A stretch of 64,000 bases of DNA from Klebsiella michiganensis (GCF_002925905.1 NZ_PRDB01000007.1:1-64000), one strand, 5' to 3'; counted from the stretch's first letter, positions 1 through 11,058 are shown. Notes: generated by a model from the sequence alone, not told the origin. Program-made: numbers and translations.

Positions 1-1564
1 CGCCTTTCACCGCTTCGATGCCGGTTGCCCCGGCATCAATGCCGATGGTGCCGTTTTCGTGGAATACCCAGTCAAAAATATAGTCGTAGTTGCCGACGGT
101 GCTGATCCAGCGCACCACCAGCTCGCGGCGCTCGGTACTGACGTTTGGCTTGCCCATCTCCTGATGCTTATACTCCGGCCCGGCGTAGCGTTCGAAGATG
201 GCGATTGCGCGCGGGATGGTCGTGGGCGTGCCGGTATAGTCGGCGATGGTTTCATCCAGCAGGACCGCGTTGGACGGCGCGTCCTTGCCGCGCACGATAG
301 GCGATGTCAGGGTGCCCATGCCGTAGTCGCCGGAGTCCAGATAGGCTTTAAAATACCAACCCACGTCCGGGTCGCCGTAGGGCACGATCATCCCGCCCAG
401 CGAACCTTCATACATCACCTGACGTTTCTTGCCGTTATCGTTATATGTCACGGTGGAGAGAATCGGCCCAACGCGGGAGTTCATGCGCAGGTGGAAATCC
501 CAGTTTTGCCAGTGGATCATATCGCCGGTAATGGTGTAGTTTTTGCCCTCTGGCTCAATGATATCCAGCGGTTTAATCTTTGGCGCAACGCGGTCGCGAC
601 CATCATAGGGGCGGGCCGCCATCGGCACCGGGATCGTCGGCCCCTCTTCGATTTTGATGATCTTCTTCTGCTCAAGGTCGACCACTGCTACCAGGTTTTC
701 AATCGGGTGTGCCCAGTAGTTACCGTCGCCAACGTCAAGATAGCTGACCACTTTCAGCAGCCGCGCGTCCTGCTTGAGGCCATCTTTGCCGTCGAAGTAG
801 CCGACGGTTAGCGGGGTGGTAATCACCTTGCTCGGGTCGTCGATGCCGTGTTTTTTTAACACTTCGGCAAATTCGCTGCTGGCGTTGATGATGTTCTGCA
901 CGCTGGCGAAATCATCCAGCAGCACCATGCCGTGGGCGTCTTTAATCGGCGTCCATGAAAGCACTTTTTTATTCTGTAAATCCACCACCGCCTCAATAAC
1001 GTGCTTGCCGTCGAGCATGATCACGTCGGCAGCGCGCGGGGCGTTGACCGGCGTACCGTTGAGGGCAAAATCCCACACCGCTTTTTTATCCGGCTCGCGC
1101 AGGGAGATCTCGGTGAATCGGGTATTGGGTTTGAAATCCGCCGCGGCTTTAACGATAGCGACCGCTGCGCTGATTTCCGCCGCTGACAGCGAGTTCAGCG
1201 GATGCGGACGTTTTTCCACCTGGAAGGTCTGGTCAAGACCGGACTGAAAAACGTCGTTAATAAAGGTGTCAGAAACCCACGCTTTGCCGTCTTTCATCAC
1301 TACCGGCACCTGCAGCTCCAGGGTTTTACCATTGACGATGGCCGTTTTCGCCCCCGGTTTTACCTTTACGTAAGCGCCGTCTTTAATCAGGGTAAACATC
1401 TGCGCGTAGTCATCCCACTGAACGTCCGCGCCAAAATCCTGCAGGGTTTTGTCCATCGGGACCATATGGGCTTCGCCACCGTGGGCGAACGCCGGGCTTT
1501 GCCAGGCGCAAGACAGAGCGACAGCCAACGCCAGAGCCGTTTTGCGGGGAGAAAGAATCGCCAT
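1..1564 (-). CDS. tynA: Primary amine oxidase TynA, 3' end cut off by window edge
   Basis: Periplasmic copper/topaquinone amine oxidase that turns phenylethylamine, tyramine and similar amines into aldehydes, H2O2 and ammonia, so it feeds phenylacetate catabolism. The first 521 codons are present (the E. coli enzyme has about 757 residues). The N-terminus is a signal peptide (MAILSPRKTALALAVALS, then SPAFA). Residues KAYLDSGDYGMG hold the catalytic-base Asp, and the topaquinone precursor Tyr sits in VGNYDYIFDW near residue 493. The copper-binding histidines would lie beyond the edge. The ATG follows AAGGTGAGG. A terminator separates it from paaZ upstream, so it probably has its own promoter. 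It was read directly from the minus strand. Confidence 0.95.
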   Translation of the reverse strand, partial: MAILSPRKTALALAVALSCAWQSPAFAHGGEAHMVPMDKTLQDFGADVQWDDYAQMFTLIKDGAYVKVKPGAKTAIVNGKTLELQVPVVMKDGKAWVSDTFINDVFQSGLDQTFQVEKRPHPLNSLSAAEISAAVAIVKAAADFKPNTRFTEISLREPDKKAVWDFALNGTPVNAPRAADVIMLDGKHVIEAVVDLQNKKVLSWTPIKDAHGMVLLDDFASVQNIINASSEFAEVLKKHGIDDPSKVITTPLTVGYFDGKDGLKQDARLLKVVSYLDVGDGNYWAHPIENLVAVVDLEQKKIIKIEEGPTIPVPMAARPYDGRDRVAPKIKPLDIIEPEGKNYTITGDMIHWQNWDFHLRMNSRVGPILSTVTYNDNGKKRQVMYEGSLGGMIVPYGDPDVGWYFKAYLDSGDYGMGTLTSPIVRGKDAPSNAVLLDETIADYTGTPTTIPRAIAIFERYAGPEYKHQEMGKPNVSTERRELVVRWISTVGNYDYIFDWVFHENGTIGIDAGATGIEAVKG

Positions 1565-1693
1565 TGAGACCTCACCTTATTGTTGTGTTGTGCAGTGCCG
1601 CTGCGAATGTCGGCTTGTGTATCGTTAACCTAACAGCGGTCAGCGCCGGGGCGTTTGCCTGCTTATGCCAGGTTGTTTGTCAGTTTTGCCAGT

Positions 1694-1719
1694 TACAAAA
1701 AATGCCTCCGCAGAGGCAT
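1694..1719 (-). terminator. Intrinsic terminator of paaZ
   Basis: Read leftwards, a 7-bp stem (ATGCCTC/GAGGCAT, loop TGCG) is followed directly by a run of six T. It lies 36 nt beyond the paaZ stop and should separate paaZ from tynA. Confidence 0.8.
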
Positions 1720-1754
1720 GAAGATGGCGATAAAGATGGGCGAATTTCTAATAT

Positions 1755-3800
<2,046 letters not shown>

Positions 3801-4034
3801 GGTTTATCTCCAGATGTGTTACGTGAAATATCTATAAATAGTTCTTTGGTGAATCATAAAAATCAAGCTCACATTTAATAATTTATTAACATTGTGATCG
3901 GTGATGTTCTGCGTTATTCACTTAATACCCTGTTAATAAGGATTTTTACAAAAGCTTTTGCGGTCGCTATCACAAAAAGAACAAACAAAATTTGTGGTTT
4001 TATTTAACCTGAATGTAACTTTTATAAAACAAAG
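3801..4034. promoter_or_regulatory. Divergent paaZ/paaA promoter region
   Basis: AT-rich divergent region with no gene. It holds a lone PaaX half-site GAATCA at 3851-3856 on the paaZ side, with no clear partner at 26-27 bp. There are half-matches to CRP sites (CTCACATTT near 3868 and TTGTGATC near 3894). A possible paaA -10 lies at 4023-4028 (TATAAA). In E. coli this region is controlled by PaaX, CRP and IHF; here only the PaaX site further right is clear. Confidence 0.5.
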
Positions 4035-4073
4035 TGATTCGAAAATTATTTTTAATCGAATTTATTGGAATCA
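4035..4073 (+). promoter_or_regulatory. PaaX operator in front of paaA
   Basis: TGATTC (4035-4040) and GAATCA (4068-4073) are perfect inverted half-sites 27 bp apart, the spacing I recall for the E. coli PaaX operator at the paaA promoter. The site ends 13 bp before the paaA start codon. Phenylacetyl-CoA is the known inducer that releases PaaX. Confidence 0.85.
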
Positions 4074-4086
4074 TAAAGGTGATGAC

Positions 4087-5016
4087 GTGACAGAAGAACA
4101 ACGCTTTGACCAGCGCATCGCGCAGGAGACGGCCATCGAACCGCAGGACTGGATGCCGGAAGCCTACCGCAAAACGCTGATCCGCCAGATTGGTCAGCAC
4201 GCGCACTCGGAAATCGTCGGCATGTTGCCGGAAGGCAACTGGATCACTCGCGCGCCGACCCTTAGGCGCAAAGCGATTCTGCTGGCGAAAGTGCAGGATG
4301 AAGCCGGGCATGGCCTGTACCTCTACAGCGCGGCGGAAACCCTCGGCTGCGCCCGCGAAGACCTGTATCAGAAGATGCTCGACGGCAAGATGAAGTACTC
4401 CTCCATTTTTAACTACCCGACCCTGAGCTGGGCGGATATCGGCGTGATTGGCTGGCTGGTGGACGGCGCGGCCATCGTCAATCAGGTGGCGCTGTGTCGC
4501 ACCTCCTACGGACCCTACGCCCGGGCAATGGTCAAGATCTGCAAAGAGGAGAGCTTTCACCAGCGCCAGGGGTTTGAAGCCTGCATGGCGCTGGCGCAGG
4601 GCAGCGACGCGCAGCGGCAGATGCTGCAGGACGCCATCAACCGTTTCTGGTGGCCGGCGCTGATGATGTTCGGCCCGGGTGACGATAACTCGCCAAACAG
4701 CGCCCGCAGCATGGCGTGGAAAATCAAGCTCCACTCGAACGACGAACTGCGCCAGCGCTTTGTCGATAACACCATTCCGCAGGTGGAAATCCTCGGCATG
4801 ACCGTACCCGACCCGGATTTGCGGCTGGATGAAACCAGCGGCCACTACCGCTTTGGCGCCATCGACTGGCACGAATTTAACGAAGTGATTGCCGGACGCG
4901 GGATCTGCAACCACGAACGCCTGGGCGCTAAACGCAAGGCATGGGAAGAGGGCGCGTGGGTGCGGGAAGCCGCGCTGGCGCATGCGCAAAAACAGCAGGC
5001 TCGCGACGCCGCGTAA
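4087..5016 (+). CDS. paaA: Phenylacetyl-CoA epoxidase, catalytic subunit PaaA
   Basis: Di-iron oxygenase subunit of the PaaABCE multicomponent monooxygenase, which adds one oxygen to phenylacetyl-CoA to make the 1,2-epoxide. The GTG start gives 309 aa, the E. coli length, and it follows AAGGTGATGAC. A longer in-frame reading from 3958 would run through the promoter and operator and is unlikely. Ferritin-like metal-binding Glu/His residues are visible in [10 protein letters not shown] and [11 protein letters not shown]. First gene of the paaABCDEFGHIJK operon; paaB starts 12 nt after its stop. Confidence 0.97.
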   Translation: MTEEQRFDQRIAQETAIEPQDWMPEAYRKTLIRQIGQHAHSEIVGMLPEGNWITRAPTLRRKAILLAKVQDEAGHGLYLYSAAETLGCAREDLYQKMLDGKMKYSSIFNYPTLSWADIGVIGWLVDGAAIVNQVALCRTSYGPYARAMVKICKEESFHQRQGFEACMALAQGSDAQRQMLQDAINRFWWPALMMFGPGDDNSPNSARSMAWKIKLHSNDELRQRFVDNTIPQVEILGMTVPDPDLRLDETSGHYRFGAIDWHEFNEVIAGRGICNHERLGAKRKAWEEGAWVREAALAHAQKQQARDAA

Positions 5017-5027
5017 GGAGAATGAAG

Positions 5028-5315
5028 ATGAGCAAAAACTACTGGCCGTTATATGAAGTGTTCGTTCGCAGCAAACAGGGACTGTCGCACCGCCACGTCG
5101 GCAGTCTGCACGCCGCCGATGACCAGATGGCGCTGGAAAACGCCCGCGATGCCTATACCCGCCGCAGCGAAGGCTGTTCGATTTGGGTGGTGAAGGCCAG
5201 CGAAATCGTCGCCTCGCAGCCCGAAGAGCGCGGCGCATTTTTCGACCCGGCGGAGAGCAAAGTCTATCGTCATCCCACCTTCTACACCGTGCCCGACGGC
5301 ATGGAACATATGTGA
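5028..5315 (+). CDS. paaB: Phenylacetyl-CoA epoxidase subunit PaaB
   Basis: Small accessory subunit of the ring epoxidase, 95 aa, the same length as in E. coli. It is highly conserved (YWPLYEVFVRSKQGLSHRHVGS near the start, FYTVPDGMEHM at the end). In the family it bridges PaaAC heterodimers and is needed for activity. The ATG follows GGAGAATGAAG directly after paaA. A longer in-frame reading begins inside paaA and is rejected because the homologues start with MS(K/N). Confidence 0.97.
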   Translation: MSKNYWPLYEVFVRSKQGLSHRHVGSLHAADDQMALENARDAYTRRSEGCSIWVVKASEIVASQPEERGAFFDPAESKVYRHPTFYTVPDGMEHM

Positions 5316-5322
5316 GGCCACG

Positions 5323-6078
5323 ATGAAAAACGATAACCCCGTTGCCGCTTATGCTCTGCGCCTTGGCGATAACGGCCTGGTGCTGGCCCAGCGTCTGGGC
5401 GAGTGGTGCGGCCACGCGCCGGAGCTGGAGATCGATCTGGCGCTGGCCAATATCGGCCTCGACCTGCTGGGGCAGGCGCGCCATTTCCTCAGCTACGCCG
5501 CCGAACTGACCGGCAGCGGCGATGAAGATACCCTGGCCTTTGGCCGCGACGAGCGCCAGTTTTGCAATTTACTGCTGGCGGAGCAGCCAAACGGCAACTT
5601 CGCCGACACCCTCGCTCGCCAGTTTTTCATCGATGTCTGGCACGTGGCGCTGTTCGGCCGCCTGGTCGGCAGTCGCGATGCGCAGCTTGCCGCCATCGCC
5701 GCCAGGGCGCTGAAAGAGGTGCGCTACCACCAGCGCTTTAGCCGCGGCTGGCTGGAGCGTCTGGGCAACGGCACGGCGCTTTCCGCCCAGAGAATGCAGA
5801 GCGCGGTGGATAACCTGTGGCGCTTTACCGGCGAGCTGTTCCAGGCCGATGAGCTGGAAATTGAGCTGAGTGCGCAGGGCATCGCCGTCGACCCCCGCGA
5901 ACTGCAGGCCGAATGGCAGAACGCGGTGCACACGGCGCTGATCGACGCCGGTTTGCAGATCCCGCAAGAAGCGGCTTTCCGCAGCGGCGGTAAGCAGGGG
6001 CTGCACAGCGAACATCTCGGGCCGCTGCTGGCGGAGATGCAGTATTTACAGCGCGCCTATCCCGGCCAGCAGTGGTAG
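5323..6078 (+). CDS. paaC: Phenylacetyl-CoA epoxidase structural subunit PaaC
   Basis: Ferritin-like partner of PaaA, 251 aa (about 248 in E. coli). It forms the PaaAC core but lacks the full di-iron set, so its role is structural and it positions the substrate. The conserved block LANIGLDLLGQARHFLSYA lies near residues 45-65, and a helix-rich FERxxHQRFSRGWLERLG-like segment (here VRYHQRFSRGWLERLG) lies near 130-145. Starts 7 nt after the paaB stop, inside the operon. Confidence 0.95.
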   Translation: MKNDNPVAAYALRLGDNGLVLAQRLGEWCGHAPELEIDLALANIGLDLLGQARHFLSYAAELTGSGDEDTLAFGRDERQFCNLLLAEQPNGNFADTLARQFFIDVWHVALFGRLVGSRDAQLAAIAARALKEVRYHQRFSRGWLERLGNGTALSAQRMQSAVDNLWRFTGELFQADELEIELSAQGIAVDPRELQAEWQNAVHTALIDAGLQIPQEAAFRSGGKQGLHSEHLGPLLAEMQYLQRAYPGQQW

Positions 6079-6090
6079 CAGGGGGGAATT

Positions 6091-6588
6091 ATGCAACGTC
6101 TTGTTGATATCGCGCCCCCGGAGGTCCACGCCGTCTGGGATCTGTTAGGCGCCATTGCCGATCCGGAAGTGCCGGTGCTGACCATTACCGACCTCGGCCT
6201 GGTGCGCAGCGTGGAGCGCCGCGGCGATGGCTGGGTGATTGGCTTCACGCCAACCTATTCGGGCTGCCCGGCCACCGAACATCTGCTGGGAGAAATCCGC
6301 GCGGCAATGACGGAAAACGGCTACGCGCCGGTGCATATCGTGCTGCAGCTTGACCCGCCGTGGACCACCGACTGGATGGGGCCGGACGCGCGTGAACGCC
6401 TGCGCCAGTACGGCATCAGTCCGCCGCAGGGCCATGCCTGCCATGCCCACATGCCGGAGGACGTGGTCTGCCCGCGCTGCGGCAGCCGCCACACCTCGCT
6501 GATTAGCGAATTCGGTTCCACGGCCTGCAAAGCGCTGTATCGCTGCGACAGCTGCCGGGAACCCTTTGATTACTTTAAATGTATTTGA
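6091..6588 (+). CDS. paaD: Phenylacetate pathway protein PaaD (MIP18/DUF59 family)
   Basis: 165 aa. The N-terminal MIP18/SufT-like domain contains DPEVPVLTITDLGLVRSV and the conserved Cys in YSGCPATE. The C-terminal zinc-ribbon-like domain has paired cysteines (CPRCGS ... CDSCREPFDYFKC). PaaD is known to be needed for the epoxidase, probably by maturing the Fe-S or di-iron centres of PaaE/PaaA. Lies 12 nt after paaC; paaE starts 7 nt after it. Confidence 0.95.
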   Translation: MQRLVDIAPPEVHAVWDLLGAIADPEVPVLTITDLGLVRSVERRGDGWVIGFTPTYSGCPATEHLLGEIRAAMTENGYAPVHIVLQLDPPWTTDWMGPDARERLRQYGISPPQGHACHAHMPEDVVCPRCGSRHTSLISEFGSTACKALYRCDSCREPFDYFKCI

Positions 6589-6595
6589 GGTTGCG

Positions 6596-7666
6596 ATGAC
6601 GACATTTCATTCGCTTACCGTGGCGAAAGTGGAGCCGGAAACCCGCGATGCGGTCACCATCACCTTTGCCATTCCCGACGCGCTGCGTAATGCATACGCC
6701 TTCCGTCCGGGCCAGCATCTGACCCTGAAAGCGCGCCTTGGCGGGGAAGAGCTCAGGCGCTGCTACTCCATTTGCCGCAGCCGCTCGCCGGGTGAAATCA
6801 GCGTGGCGGTGAAGGCCATCGCCGGCGGGCGCTTCTCGCGCTATGCCCAGAGCGACATTCAGCAAGGCATGGCGCTGGACGTGATGGTGCCGCAGGGACA
6901 TTTCGGCTACCAGCCGCAGGCCGGGCGTTGCGCTGACTACCTGGCGATTGCCGCCGGCTCCGGCATTACGCCGATGATGGCGATTATCGACGCCACCCTC
7001 GCCACCGAAGTCGACAGCCGCTTCACGCTGGTTTACGGCAACCGCAGCAGCCACAGCATGATGTTCCGTCAGGCGCTGGCCGACCTGAAAGACCGCTATC
7101 CGCAGCGTCTGCAGGTGGTACACCTGTTCAGCCAGGAGTCGATGGACAGCGATCTGCTGCAGGGGCGCATCAACGGCGACAAGCTGCGCGAACTGGCCGC
7201 CCATCTGCTGGACTTCAGCCGCTTCGAGCACGCCTTTATCTGCGGCCCGGCGGCGATGATGGATGAAGCGGAGATCGCCCTGCGCGAGCTGGGCATACCG
7301 GAGGACGCGATTCATCTGGAACGTTTTAATACCCCGGACAGCCGCGCCAGGCGGGCTACCGGCGTCCAGGCGGAGGGCCGCGCGGTCACGATTCGTCAGG
7401 ACGGCCGCGACCGAATCATTGCCCTGAGCGCGGAGGATGACAGCATTCTTGACGCCGCGCTGCGCCAGGGGGCGGACCTGCCGTTTGCCTGCAAGGGGGG
7501 CGTCTGCGCCACCTGTAAATGCAAAGTGCTGCGCGGCGAGGTGGCGATGGCCGCTAACTACAGCCTTGAAGCCGACGAACTGGCGGCGGGCTACGTGCTG
7601 AGCTGTCAGGCGCTGCCCACCAGCGACGATGTGGTTGTCGACTTTGACGCGCGGGGGATGGCATGA
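6596..7666 (+). CDS. paaE: Phenylacetyl-CoA epoxidase reductase subunit PaaE
   Basis: NAD(P)H-dependent electron-transfer subunit that feeds the PaaA di-iron centre. 356 aa from the ATG at 6596, matching E. coli. The order is a ferredoxin-reductase domain with the FAD motif RCYSICRS (near 60) and the NAD part YLAIAAGSGITPMM (near 118), then a C-terminal plant-type [2Fe-2S] domain with CKGGVCATCKC (near 300) and a later fourth Cys in VLSCQA. It overlaps paaF by 4 nt (ATGA), so translation is probably coupled. A longer reading from 6566 begins inside paaD. Confidence 0.96.
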   Translation: MTTFHSLTVAKVEPETRDAVTITFAIPDALRNAYAFRPGQHLTLKARLGGEELRRCYSICRSRSPGEISVAVKAIAGGRFSRYAQSDIQQGMALDVMVPQGHFGYQPQAGRCADYLAIAAGSGITPMMAIIDATLATEVDSRFTLVYGNRSSHSMMFRQALADLKDRYPQRLQVVHLFSQESMDSDLLQGRINGDKLRELAAHLLDFSRFEHAFICGPAAMMDEAEIALRELGIPEDAIHLERFNTPDSRARRATGVQAEGRAVTIRQDGRDRIIALSAEDDSILDAALRQGADLPFACKGGVCATCKCKVLRGEVAMAANYSLEADELAAGYVLSCQALPTSDDVVVDFDARGMA

Positions 7667-8430
7667 GCGAACTGTTCATTGCTCGTCACGCGCGCGTACT
7701 GCAGCTGACGCTAAATCGCCCGCAGGCGCGCAACGCTTTGAATAACGCGCTGCTGACGCAGATCGCCGACGTGCTCGACGCGGCGGCGCTGGACCCGTCG
7801 GTCGGCGTCTGCGTCATCAGCGGTAACGAACGCTTCTTTGCCGCAGGGGCTGACCTGAACGAAATGGCGGAAAAAGATCTGCCCGCCACGCTCGATGATA
7901 TTCGCCCGCGGCTGTGGGCGCGTATCGACGCCTTCAGTAAACCGCTGATCGCTTCGGTTAACGGCTATGCCCTCGGCGCCGGATGCGAGCTGGCGCTGCT
8001 CTGCGATCTGATTGTCGCCGGCGATAACGCCCGCTTCGGCCTGCCGGAAATCACCCTCGGCATGATGCCGGGCGCGGGCGGGACCCAGCGCCTGATCCGC
8101 TCCGTCGGTAAGGCGCTGGCCAGCCGGATGGTCTTGAGCGGCGAAAGCATTGATGCCCATCAGGCGCAGCGGGCGGGGCTGGTATGCGAGGTTTATCCGC
8201 CAGCGCTCACCGATGAATACGCGCTCGGCCTGGCGGCAACCGTGGCTCGCCACTCGCCGCTGGCGCTGCGCGCGGCTAAGCAGGCTTTGCGGCTGTCGCA
8301 GGAGGTGAGCCTGCAGGCCGGGCTTCAGCAGGAGCGCCAGCTGTTTACTTTGCTGAGCGCGACCGAAGATCGCCGCGAAGGCATCGACGCCTTTTTACAT
8401 AAACGTACTGCGGAATTTAAAGGACGCTAA
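7663..8430 (+). CDS. paaF: 2,3-dehydroadipyl-CoA hydratase PaaF
   Basis: Crotonase-family enoyl-CoA hydratase, 255 aa, acting in the beta-oxidation-like lower part of phenylacetate breakdown. The oxyanion-hole region FFAAGADLNEM is near residue 60, and the catalytic Glu pair lies in GCELALLCDL and ARFGLPEITLGMMPGAGGTQRL. Starts within the paaE stop (4-nt overlap). The paralogue paaG follows 2 nt downstream. Confidence 0.95.
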   Translation: MSELFIARHARVLQLTLNRPQARNALNNALLTQIADVLDAAALDPSVGVCVISGNERFFAAGADLNEMAEKDLPATLDDIRPRLWARIDAFSKPLIASVNGYALGAGCELALLCDLIVAGDNARFGLPEITLGMMPGAGGTQRLIRSVGKALASRMVLSGESIDAHQAQRAGLVCEVYPPALTDEYALGLAATVARHSPLALRAAKQALRLSQEVSLQAGLQQERQLFTLLSATEDRREGIDAFLHKRTAEFKGR

Positions 8431-8432
8431 TC

Positions 8433-9221
8433 GTGGAAGCTTTCATTCTCAGCGAAGTGGAACAGGGCGTGATGACGATTACCCTTAATCGCCCGGACCG
8501 TCTGAACAGTTTTAACGACCTGATGCACCAGCAGCTGGCGGCGTGCCTGAAACAGGCCGAACGCGACGACAGCATACGCTGCCTGCTGGTGACCGGCGCG
8601 GGGCGCGGTTTTTGCGCCGGGCAGGATTTAAATGACCGTAACGTCGACCCCAGCGGGCCGGCTCCGGATCTCGGGCTCTCGGTTGAGCGTTTCTACAACC
8701 CCCTGGTGCGCCGTCTGGCGGCGCTGCCGAAACCGGTGATTTGCGCGGTGAACGGCGTCGCGGCGGGCGCGGGGGCTACGCTGGCGATGGGCTGCGATAT
8801 CGTGCTGGCGGCGCGTTCAGCGAAGTTCGTTATGGCGTTCAGCAAGCTTGGTCTGGTGCCGGACTGCGGCGGCAGCTGGTTTCTGCCGCGCGTGGCGGGG
8901 CGCGCGCGCGCGATGGGGCTGGCGCTGCTGGGCGATAGCCTGAGCGCGGAGCAGGCGGCGCAGTGGGGGATGATCTGGCAGGTGGTGGATGACGCCGAGC
9001 TGAAAGACACCAGCCTGGCGCTGGCCCGGCACCTGGCCGCCCAGCCGACCTATGGCCTCGGGCTGATTAAAAACGCGCTGCGGCTGGCGGAAACCCAGAC
9101 CCTGGACCAGCAGCTTGACCTGGAGCGCGACTACCAGCGCCTGGCCGGACGCAGCGCCGACTATCGCGAAGGCGTCAGCGCTTTTCTGGCGAAGCGTCCA
9201 CCTCACTTCAGCGGGAAATAG
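8433..9221 (+). CDS. paaG: 1,2-epoxyphenylacetyl-CoA isomerase PaaG
   Basis: Crotonase-fold isomerase, 262 aa as in E. coli. It converts ring-1,2-epoxyphenylacetyl-CoA into oxepin-CoA and also moves the double bond of 2,3-dehydroadipyl-CoA precursors. GTG start two bases after the paaF stop; the homologous proteins begin at the same place. Family signatures are GRGFCAGQDLNDRNVDP (near 65-81) and the acidic active-site residue in GLVPDCGGSWFLPR, which is Asp as in PaaG rather than the Glu of hydratases. Confidence 0.95.
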   Translation: MEAFILSEVEQGVMTITLNRPDRLNSFNDLMHQQLAACLKQAERDDSIRCLLVTGAGRGFCAGQDLNDRNVDPSGPAPDLGLSVERFYNPLVRRLAALPKPVICAVNGVAAGAGATLAMGCDIVLAARSAKFVMAFSKLGLVPDCGGSWFLPRVAGRARAMGLALLGDSLSAEQAAQWGMIWQVVDDAELKDTSLALARHLAAQPTYGLGLIKNALRLAETQTLDQQLDLERDYQRLAGRSADYREGVSAFLAKRPPHFSGK

Positions 9222-9224
9222 CCG

Positions 9225-10646
9225 ATGAGCACAACGTTACCTACCGTCGCGGTGATAGGCAGCGGCACCATGGGCGCCGGCATTGCCGAAGTGGCCGCCG
9301 CCGCCGGGCATCCGGTACTGATTTACGACATCGCCCCTGAGGCGGTGGTTCGCGCCATCGACGGGATTCGCCAGCGGCTGGCCTCCCGCGTCAGCCGCGG
9401 CAAGCTGGCGGCGGAAAAGGCCGGGGCGCTGCTGTCGCGTCTGGCACCGGCTGAGGATCTGAGCGCTTTAGCCCGTGCGGAGTTGGTTATTGAGGCTGCC
9501 TCCGAGCGCCTGGACGTGAAAAAAGCGCTGTTCAGACAGCTGGCCGAAATCTGCTCCCCGTCAACGCTGCTGGTCAGCAACACGTCGTCGATATCGATCA
9601 CCGCCATCGCCGCGGGAATAAAACACCCGGAGCGGGTCGCCGGGCTGCACTTCTTTAACCCGGCCCCGGTAATGAAGCTGGTGGAAGTGGTCAGCGGCCT
9701 GGCCACCTCGGCGGAAGTCGTTGAACAACTCTGCCAGCGGGTCAGCGACTGGGGAAAACAGCCGGTTCGCTGCCGCTCTACGCCCGGCTTTATCGTCAAC
9801 CGCGTGGCGCGACCTTTTTATGCCGAAGCGTGGCGAGCGCTGGAGGAGCAGGTCGCCGCGCCGGAGGTGATTGATGCCGCCCTGCGCGACGGCGGCGGTT
9901 TTCCCATGGGGCCGCTGGCGCTGACCGACCTGATTGGCCAGGACGTCAACTTTGCGGTGACCTGTTCGGTATTTAACGCCTTCTGGCAGGACCGCCGCTA
10001 TCTGCCGTCGCTGCTGCAGCAGGAGCTGGCGCTGGCCGGACGGCTGGGTAAAAAGAGCGGGCAGGGGGTCTACTGCTGGCCTGGCGAAGCGCAGCCTGAG
10101 CTGGCGCTGGCCGCCGTATCGGCAGAACGCGCAGCAAAGCGCATAAAACGTGACGTTGTCACCGAGCTGGACGAGGTGCTGCTGCTGGAAACGACCGGTG
10201 AAACCGCCCTGGCGTTAAGCCTTCAGCACGGCCGCCCGGTGGTGGTCTACGACCATAGCGCAGGCGATACGGTGGTGCTGGCCAGCGCGGAAACCACCTC
10301 TCAGGCGGCGATCGATAAAGCGACTTTCTATTTTCAGCAGCAGGGCAAAAAGGTGCTGCAGATCGCCGACTATCCCGGCCTGCTGGTGTGGCGGACGGTG
10401 GCGATGCTGATTAACGAAGCGCTGGACGCGCTGCAGAAGGGCGTCGCCAGCGCGGAGGATATCGATACCGCCATGCGTCTGGGCGTCAACTACCCGCGCG
10501 GCCCGCTGGTGTGGGGTGAATCACTTGGCTGGGGCCGGGTGCTGCGGCTGCTGGAAAACCTGCAGCAGCACTACGGCGAAGAGCGCTATCGCCCCTGTTC
10601 CCTGCTGCGCCAGAAGGCGCTGATGGAGAGACATCATGAGCAATGA
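9225..10646 (+). CDS. paaH: 3-hydroxyadipyl-CoA dehydrogenase PaaH
   Basis: NAD-dependent 3-hydroxyacyl-CoA dehydrogenase, 473 aa (475 in E. coli), making 3-oxoadipyl-CoA. The N-terminal Rossmann motif is GSGTMGAGIAEVAAAAGH. The HAD family signature lies in GFIVNRVARPFYAEAWR, with catalytic His in AGLHFFNPAP and Glu/Asn nearby. A second C-terminal HAD domain repeat (GLLVWRTVAMLINEA, GVNYPRGPLVWGE) is typical of this longer subfamily. It overlaps paaI by 11 nt. Confidence 0.95.
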   Translation: MSTTLPTVAVIGSGTMGAGIAEVAAAAGHPVLIYDIAPEAVVRAIDGIRQRLASRVSRGKLAAEKAGALLSRLAPAEDLSALARAELVIEAASERLDVKKALFRQLAEICSPSTLLVSNTSSISITAIAAGIKHPERVAGLHFFNPAPVMKLVEVVSGLATSAEVVEQLCQRVSDWGKQPVRCRSTPGFIVNRVARPFYAEAWRALEEQVAAPEVIDAALRDGGGFPMGPLALTDLIGQDVNFAVTCSVFNAFWQDRRYLPSLLQQELALAGRLGKKSGQGVYCWPGEAQPELALAAVSAERAAKRIKRDVVTELDEVLLLETTGETALALSLQHGRPVVVYDHSAGDTVVLASAETTSQAAIDKATFYFQQQGKKVLQIADYPGLLVWRTVAMLINEALDALQKGVASAEDIDTAMRLGVNYPRGPLVWGESLGWGRVLRLLENLQQHYGEERYRPCSLLRQKALMERHHEQ

Positions 10647-11058
10647 AGCCTGGCATAACGCCCGCGCGATGTACGAGAACGATAACTGTGCGAAAGCGCT
10701 GGGAATTGAAATTATCGAGATGGACCAGGGCTACGCGCAGATGACCATGGCGATCACCCCGAACATGCTCAACGGCCACCATACCTGCCACGGCGGACAG
10801 CTGTTTTCGCTCGCCGATACCGCATTCGCCTACGCCTGCAACAGCCAGGGGCTGGCGGCGGTCGCGTCGGCGGCGAGCATCGATTTTCTGCGTCCGGCCT
10901 TTGTCGGCGAGCTGCTGACCGCGACGGCGAGAGTTAAGCATCAGGGCAAGCTGACCGGGGTCTATGACATAGAAATTGTTAACCAACAGCAAAAAGTTGT
11001 CGCTCTGTTCCGCGGTAAATCGCACCGCATCGGCGGCACAATCACAGGAGAAGTCTGA
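10636..11058 (+). CDS. paaI: Hydroxyphenylacetyl-CoA thioesterase PaaI
   Basis: Hotdog-fold thioesterase, 140 aa. In E. coli it hydrolyses ring-hydroxylated phenylacetyl-CoA and frees CoA trapped by side reactions. The characteristic segment NGHHTCHGGQLFSLADTAFAYA (46-67) contains the conserved Asn and the catalytic Asp. It overlaps both neighbours (11 nt with paaH, 1 nt with paaJ), so translation is very likely coupled. Confidence 0.95.
   Translation: MSNEAWHNARAMYENDNCAKALGIEIIEMDQGYAQMTMAITPNMLNGHHTCHGGQLFSLADTAFAYACNSQGLAAVASAASIDFLRPAFVGELLTATARVKHQGKLTGVYDIEIVNQQQKVVALFRGKSHRIGGTITGEV

Noticed and set aside
59..811. Open frames on the plus strand across tynA (also 816-1247 and 1202-1567)
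   Set aside because: The minus strand codes for the conserved amine oxidase with its topaquinone site; these are GC-driven antisense frames.
3890..3910. CRP site in the paaZ/paaA region
   Set aside because: Only single half-sites are visible; a full TGTGA-N6-TCACA is not present, so it is mentioned only as a weak match.
3958..4086. N-terminal extension of paaA
   Set aside because: It would translate the promoter and PaaX operator; homologues start at the GTG at 4087.
4000..5484. 494-aa open frame on the minus strand across paaA-paaC
   Set aside because: Antisense shadow of strongly conserved paa genes; Arg/Ala-rich, no family features and no ribosome-binding site.
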